Source of the DNA: an uncultured Oscillospiraceae bacterium
Lineage (GTDB): Bacteria > Bacillota > Clostridia > Oscillospirales > Ruminococcaceae
Direction of reading: 5' to 3'
DNA: 10,494 bases
NCBI GenBank assembly: GCA_934457235.1
Contig: CAKSHT010000077.1
Span: forward strand, 1 to 10,494
The position numbers and the translations under genes were made by a program. This document shows, piece by piece, positions 7,082 through 10,494 of the stretch. The notes below the pieces were generated by a model, which did no database searches, was not told the origin of the DNA, and saw only the letters and a list, made by a program, of their open reading frames with translations. Every line of letters starts with the position of its first letter. Position 1 is the first letter of the stretch.

Positions 7082-8164
7082 TTGAACCAGAAATTCAACA
7101 ACCTAATAGATATGGACGATTACAGTGTTTCCCAGTGGAACGCTATGGTAACACTCGCCGAGGACATCATGAAGCGCCCCGAAACTTATGCGGACAAATG
7201 CCGCGGAAAGATTATGGCTACGCTGTTCTACGAGCCTTCGACCCGTACACAGATGAGCTTCCAGGCGGCTATGATACGTCTTGGCGGAAGCGTTATCGGC
7301 TTTGATAACCCTGGTAACTCCTCGGTTTCCAAAGGTGAGAACCTCAAGGATACCATCAAGATAGTCAGCAGCTATTCCGATATTCTGGTAATGCGTCACA
7401 CCCAGGAGGGCTCTGCAAGGGCTGCGGCTCTTTCAGCGGAGTGCCCGGTCATAAATGCGGGCGACGGCGGACATCTCCACCCTACACAGACACTGACCGA
7501 CCTGCTCACATTAAAAACAGAGATCGGACGTCTGGATAATCTTACAGTCGGACTTTGCGGCGACTTAAAGTACGGCAGAACCGTTCACTCCATATTAAAA
7601 GCGCTTTCCTGCTATAAGAATAACAAGTTCATTCTGATCTCAACGCCGTCGCTGGCTCTGCCGGAGTATATAAAGGACGTACTGAGAGCGCGCGGCTGCG
7701 AGTTCAAGGAAGTCAAGACCATCGAAGAGGCTTTGCCGGAGCTTGACATGCTGTATATGACAAGAATACAGCAGGAGCGTTTCGCAACGAAAGAGGAATA
7801 TGAGCGTGAAAAGGGCGTGTATATCCTCACCCGCGAAAAAATGCAGCTTGCCCGCAAGGACATGATAGTAATGCACCCGCTGCCCAGAGTAAACGAGATA
7901 GAGGTCAGCATTGACGACGATCCGAGGGCAGCTTATTTCCGCCAGGCAAAGTGCGGAATGTATGTCCGCATGGCGCTGATACTTACCACGCTGAACAACG
8001 AAATAAAGGCAAATCCGCTGCTTGTAGGAACTATTCACGACGAGTGTCACTGCACGAACCCGAAGTGCATCACCCAGACTGAAAAGTACCTTCCGCACAG
8101 CTTCCGCAAGTACGGGGACATGCTGGTCTGCGAGTACTGCGACGAAAGAATTCTCATGAAATAA
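7082..8164 (+). CDS. pyrB: Aspartate carbamoyltransferase with C-terminal PyrI-like zinc domain
   Basis: This enzyme joins carbamoyl phosphate and aspartate, the committed step of pyrimidine synthesis. Numbering from the TTG at 7082 (360 residues), catalytic motifs are EPSTRT (51-56), SVSKGE (81-86, loop Lys84), HPTQ (133-136), RIQQER (228-233) and HPLPR (265-269). A usual catalytic chain ends near residue 310. Here about 50 more residues carry C324-x4-C329-x20-C350-x2-C353, with TNPKCIT and a CEYC knuckle. This closely matches the zinc-binding C-terminal domain of E. coli PyrI (CPNSNCIS...CKYC). The nucleotide-binding PyrI domain is absent. TTG is favoured as the start because AAAGGTGAT (7069-7077) then sits upstream at good spacing; the in-frame GTG at 7073 lies inside that sequence. 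The gene has its own promoter and terminator and no pyr neighbours in the window. Confidence 0.95.
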   Translation: MNQKFNNLIDMDDYSVSQWNAMVTLAEDIMKRPETYADKCRGKIMATLFYEPSTRTQMSFQAAMIRLGGSVIGFDNPGNSSVSKGENLKDTIKIVSSYSDILVMRHTQEGSARAAALSAECPVINAGDGGHLHPTQTLTDLLTLKTEIGRLDNLTVGLCGDLKYGRTVHSILKALSCYKNNKFILISTPSLALPEYIKDVLRARGCEFKEVKTIEEALPELDMLYMTRIQQERFATKEEYEREKGVYILTREKMQLARKDMIVMHPLPRVNEIEVSIDDDPRAAYFRQAKCGMYVRMALILTTLNNEIKANPLLVGTIHDECHCTNPKCITQTEKYLPHSFRKYGDMLVCEYCDERILMK

Positions 8165-8182
8165 AATCCGAAAACGACAATT

Positions 8183-8209
8183 GGGCGGATATGTTATCCG
8201 CCCGTTTTT
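8183..8209 (+). terminator. Intrinsic terminator after pyrB
   Basis: GGGCGGATA (8183-8191) and TATCCGCCC (8195-8203) form a perfect 9-bp stem around TGT, followed by G and T5 (8205-8209). The ribosome binding site of the next gene begins only 7 bp later, so the structure also lies in front of that gene. Confidence 0.9.
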
Positions 8210-8225
8210 GTAACCAGGAGGAAGA

Positions 8226-9314
8226 ATGGTCAAGGACACTACACAATGCACGAAATTCCGCAGCGAGAGGAGCAACGAGCTTGTTATCGCATGCTGCGTT
8301 GAAAAGCATTTCATCAGCGCGGTACTGTATGACGTGGGACTTTCCAGGCGGTACGCCAGGGCGGTCAGATTCGGTATAACGCTGAGCCATGAGGACGTTG
8401 TTGATTCCGCAAACGAGCTGATTCTCCGGCTGATGCGGGAAAGCGGAGTGCGCGGGAACTGCGTGCGCAGCATCGGCTTTTCTGCTCAGGGCGGTTTTAC
8501 GATAATGCTTGAGGAGGGGTTCGACCCCGGAGAACTGTTTTTGCCTCCGGATATTGAGGTGGTTTTCCTGCCTATGATGTCCCTGACGGTAGGAAGCGAA
8601 CTTACCGCAGTTCTGGCTAGTACGATGAAAGAACCTGGAAGCGTTCTTGCTGCGAATTTTGGCAATGGACTCAGGGCGGCGTCCTGCTCGGAAAATGGTG
8701 TAAAGTTCGTTTACGTCCCGCTGAAAGGTGGAATTGACGGCACGGCGCTTGAAACCGGTATGCCACTGGAGATCGGCGCGATCGACAGGATGTACCGGGA
8801 GCCGGACGGAACCATCTGCTACAGCGTTATTGGCGATGGCGACGGCGTTGGAGTGTCCGCGCCGGCAGCAGCACAGGCAGTACGGATAATGCTGGATACA
8901 GGCGCACTCGACCGCGACGGAATAATGACGGACCGCGACCTGTTCTATATCGGCGAGGATCATTATATTTCGCAAAGCGATGTTCGGGCGGTCCAGTCGG
9001 ATAAGGCGGCGTGCCGGGCGGCTCTGGAACGGCTCGGAAAGCTGACGGGATCCCACGAGCGCGTTATAATTTCCGGCGAGGCTTTCGGCTCCGAACACGG
9101 AGCCGCGGCGATGGCTCAGCTTGGCGCAGTTCCAAGGGGGCTGGGCGAGAGATACGGCTGGAGCAGGAATCCTGCTGAACAGGGGCTGATCATGTGCCTT
9201 ACAGACCCGGAAATGCTTTGCAGGCTCACGGAGTTATGCGACTCCGCAGAGGATATTTCCGCCATGATATATGACGGCTTCGACGATTTGTACATAAAAA
9301 ATCTCTCTTTTTAG
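8226..9314 (+). CDS. RACo-like ASKHA domain protein (DUF4445-like), no ferredoxin domain, degenerate nucleotide site
   Basis: The 362-residue protein resembles the middle and C-terminal ASKHA part of reductive activators of corrinoid proteins (RACo/RamA). Matching blocks are VFLPMMSLTVGSELTAVLAS (113-132; family: LP.I.GFVG.D..A), GTALETGMPLEIGAID (172-187), APAAAQAVRIMLDTGALDRDG (a G.G..D.v..ll..G.id.dG pattern), and ISQSDVRAVQSDKAACRAAL (248-267; family: lTqkDIRe.QlAKaAI..Gi). RACo uses ATP to drive reduction of Co(II)-corrinoids and is about 600 residues with an N-terminal [2Fe-2S] domain; that part is missing here. The phosphate motif DIGTTT appears as CVEKHF (24-29), and the second Asp-Gly motif (DIGTNGE) as NFGNGL (144-149). 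ATP hydrolysis is therefore doubtful. No corrinoid or methyltransferase genes are adjacent. AGGAGG (8217-8222) lies 3 nt before the ATG, and the upstream AG-rich stretch makes this start likely. The assignment rests on recalled family patterns. Confidence 0.72.
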   Translation: MVKDTTQCTKFRSERSNELVIACCVEKHFISAVLYDVGLSRRYARAVRFGITLSHEDVVDSANELILRLMRESGVRGNCVRSIGFSAQGGFTIMLEEGFDPGELFLPPDIEVVFLPMMSLTVGSELTAVLASTMKEPGSVLAANFGNGLRAASCSENGVKFVYVPLKGGIDGTALETGMPLEIGAIDRMYREPDGTICYSVIGDGDGVGVSAPAAAQAVRIMLDTGALDRDGIMTDRDLFYIGEDHYISQSDVRAVQSDKAACRAALERLGKLTGSHERVIISGEAFGSEHGAAAMAQLGAVPRGLGERYGWSRNPAEQGLIMCLTDPEMLCRLTELCDSAEDISAMIYDGFDDLYIKNLSF

Positions 9315-9346
9315 GGGAATTTGTATGAAAAGTTAGCGAAAAGCCC

Positions 9347-9375
9347 TTGATTTTTTTTGTGAAAGATGCTATAAT
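9347..9375 (+). promoter_or_regulatory. rplS promoter with extended -10
   Basis: TTGATT (9347-9352) and TATAAT (9370-9375) are 17 bp apart, with TGC preceding the -10 box (extended -10). The predicted start is near 9382, giving a leader of about 165 nt before rplS. No terminator separates it from the upstream gene. Confidence 0.87.
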
Positions 9376-9381
9376 ATTAAA

Positions 9382-9535
9382 GCATTTAGTATCCGTTAGT
9401 CTGCTTTCAGCAGATTAATGTGTGTTAATGCGCGGCAAAAATGCCAAACATTAAAAACGGATAGTCCGCTGTCATGGGGATTTTCCCCGGCGTTTTACGC
9501 CCGAATAAGTCGATTTCAAGAATATCCGAAAAAAC
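9382..9535 (+). promoter_or_regulatory. Structured L19 (rplS) mRNA leader, candidate autoregulatory element
   Basis: The leader folds by eye into a three-way junction. The closing stem is TATCCGTT (9390-9397) with AACGGATA (9456-9463). Arm 1 is TCTGCT/AGCAGA (9400-9405, 9409-9414) with a TTC loop. Arm 2 is TTAATG/CATTAA (9425-9430, 9449-9454) enclosing GGCA/TGCC (9434-9437, 9442-9445) with an AAAA loop. Two small hairpins follow: GGGGA/TCCCC (9476-9480, 9484-9488) and GGCG/CGCC (9489-9492, 9498-9501). A second TATCCG lies at 9523-9528, 7 bp before the AGGAGG, and could compete for the CGGATA strand. L19 leaders are known in low-GC Gram-positive bacteria, where L19 is thought to repress its own synthesis. 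Whether this one belongs to the described L19 leader family or is a different motif is not decided here. No uridine-rich terminator is seen, so translational control is more likely than attenuation. Confidence 0.7.
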
Positions 9536-9547
9536 AGGAGGAAAATT

Positions 9548-9889
9548 ATGGACGCATTAAAACTCATTGAGCAGGGCAGCATGAAGGCTGAGGCTCCCGT
9601 TGTCGAGGTCGGTGACCTGGTAAAGGTTCACGTTAAGATCAAGGAAGGCGAGAAGTTCCGTATCCAGATCTTCGAGGGTACTGTTATCGCTAAGAAGCAC
9701 GGCGGCATCAACGAGACCTTCACCGTTAGACGTGTAGCTCACGGCTGCGGTATTGAGAGAGTATTCCCGCTGCATTCTCCGACAGTTGAGAAGGTAGAGC
9801 TTATCAGAAATGGTAAGGTTCGCAGAGCTAAGCTGTACTACCTCCGCGACAGAGTTGGTAAGGCTGCTAAGGTTAAGTCCAAGGTTTAA
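9548..9889 (+). CDS. rplS: 50S ribosomal protein L19
   Basis: The product is 113 residues, the usual size for bacterial L19, which sits at the 30S-50S interface. Diagnostic blocks are [16 protein letters not shown] (19-34), [10 protein letters not shown] (38-47), [20 protein letters not shown] (58-77) and [16 protein letters not shown] at the C-terminus. AGGAGG (9536-9541) lies 6 nt before the ATG. Codon choice (AAG for Lys, GTT, CGT/AGA) suits a highly expressed gene. It has its own promoter and a long structured leader. The downstream neighbour is lepB, matching the rplS-lepB order common in Firmicutes. trmD, often just upstream of rplS, is replaced here by the RACo-like gene. Confidence 0.98.
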   Translation: MDALKLIEQGSMKAEAPVVEVGDLVKVHVKIKEGEKFRIQIFEGTVIAKKHGGINETFTVRRVAHGCGIERVFPLHSPTVEKVELIRNGKVRRAKLYYLRDRVGKAAKVKSKV

Positions 9890-9916
9890 TTTTAAACCTG
9901 ATTCCCCATTCATGCA

Positions 9917-9943
9917 ACGCTCCGCCTCGGCGGGGCTTAGCGT
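9917..9943 (+). other. Imperfect hairpin between rplS and lepB
   Basis: CCGC (9922-9925) and GCGG (9930-9933) form a stem with a CTCG loop. Outer pairing is either ACGCT/AGCGT (9917-9921, 9939-9943) with a GGCTT bulge, or GC.../...GC (9919-9925 with 9930-9936) through one G-T wobble. No T-run follows, so it is probably an mRNA structure or processing site within a co-transcribed rplS-lepB unit, not a terminator. Confidence 0.45.
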
Positions 9944-9969
9944 GGATATGCTGAGAAAGAGTATGTGCA

Positions 9970-10494
9970 ATGTCTGAGAACGAGAACCTGGAAGAAAAGT
10001 CCGGCACTGAAACTCCGGAAACAGAGAGCGACAATCAGACTGATCATCGTCCTTTGATCGAAAAGGCGGCGGAGGTTGCTTCTGACATTGAAAAGGCTTC
10101 CTACAAACCCTTTGCGAATGCGCTTGAGTGGGCGGGCAGCCTGGTTTATGCGGTGCTTGTCATGCTGGTGCTCAATCTGTTCGTGTTCCGTTCTATCACT
10201 GTTGACGGAAGTTCGATGAACAATACGTTGCAGGATAAGGACAGGGTGATTTCAACCAACTTCTTCTACACGCCGTCAAGGGGCGACATCGTTGTGCTTG
10301 AGGCCGACCGTGTCCAGAACTACGGCACCGGGAAGTACGGTGAGCCTATCATCAAGCGTGTGATAGCGCTGGCTGGAGATACCATCAAGTTTGATTTCGA
10401 CGAGGGCAAGGTGTATCTGAAAAAAGCGGGCGAAAGTGATTTCAAACTGCTGGAGGAGGATTACATCGCAGCGCCGACAGTGACAGCTCTTGAC
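9970..10494 (+). CDS. lepB: Signal peptidase I, 3' end outside window
   Basis: The frame is open from ATG 9970 to the window end, giving 175 residues without a stop. It is a membrane serine protease that removes signal peptides from exported proteins on the outer face of the membrane. One membrane helix lies at about 53-74. It is followed by box B with the catalytic Ser, VDGSSMNNTL (78-87, Ser82), then RGDIVVL (104-110), and box D with the catalytic Lys, IIKRVIALAGD (127-137, Lys129). The final conserved GDNR box is beyond the window. The N-terminal cytoplasmic part is about 50 residues and acidic (SENENLEEKSGTETPETES), longer than in many Gram-positive type I peptidases. The ribosome binding site is weak (GAAAGAG, 9955-9961), so expression may depend on coupling to rplS, whose stop lies 80 bp upstream. 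Confidence 0.95.
   Translation, partial: MSENENLEEKSGTETPETESDNQTDHRPLIEKAAEVASDIEKASYKPFANALEWAGSLVYAVLVMLVLNLFVFRSITVDGSSMNNTLQDKDRVISTNFFYTPSRGDIVVLEADRVQNYGTGKYGEPIIKRVIALAGDTIKFDFDEGKVYLKKAGESDFKLLEEDYIAAPTVTALD

Noticed and set aside
8154..9098. Long antisense open frame (314 residues) opposite the RACo-like gene
   Set aside because: The product is rich in Arg/His/Ser with no recognisable domain, has no good ribosome binding site, and lies opposite a gene with clear family motifs.

Overview
The window looks like a core-genome segment from a Gram-positive anaerobe of the class Clostridia. An Oscillospiraceae/Ruminococcus-like host is my best guess. The grounds are the strong AGGAGG-type ribosome binding sites, the canonical TTGnnn-17-TATAAT promoters, a ClpE-type unfoldase, a sodium-pump decarboxylase module and the rplS-lepB gene pair. 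All recognised genes lie on the + strand. No rRNA, tRNA, CRISPR array, insertion sequence or phage gene was seen.

Region 1 (1-4876) looks like one transcription unit. It holds the 3' part of a secreted or membrane beta-propeller-like protein (DUF5711-like), a CvpA-family membrane protein with a large extracytoplasmic insertion, a zinc-finger Clp ATPase (ClpE type), and a short-chain reductase. The reductase overlaps clpE by 4 bp and resembles YmfI, the EF-P 5-aminopentanone reductase. Region 2 (4877-6965) has a strong promoter, a gamma-type and a beta-type subunit of a sodium-translocating decarboxylase, and a clear terminator. No carboxyltransferase or biotin-carrier gene is adjacent.

Region 3 (6966-8209) is a monocistronic pyrB with its own promoter and terminator. 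The protein carries a C-terminal extension that looks like the zinc-binding domain of the regulatory chain PyrI, without the nucleotide-binding domain. Region 4 (8210-9314) holds one gene related to the ASKHA ATPase part of RACo-type corrinoid activators. It lacks the ferredoxin domain and has altered phosphate-binding motifs. Region 5 (9315-10494) has a promoter, a highly structured ribosomal protein L19 leader, rplS, and the first 175 codons of lepB (signal peptidase I), which runs off the window.

Most of the window is housekeeping. The points most worth attention are the PyrB/PyrI-zinc-domain architecture, the degenerate RACo-like protein, the L19 leader with a possible two-state pairing, and the orphan decarboxylase membrane pair. 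I see no convincing evidence for a wholly new multi-gene system.
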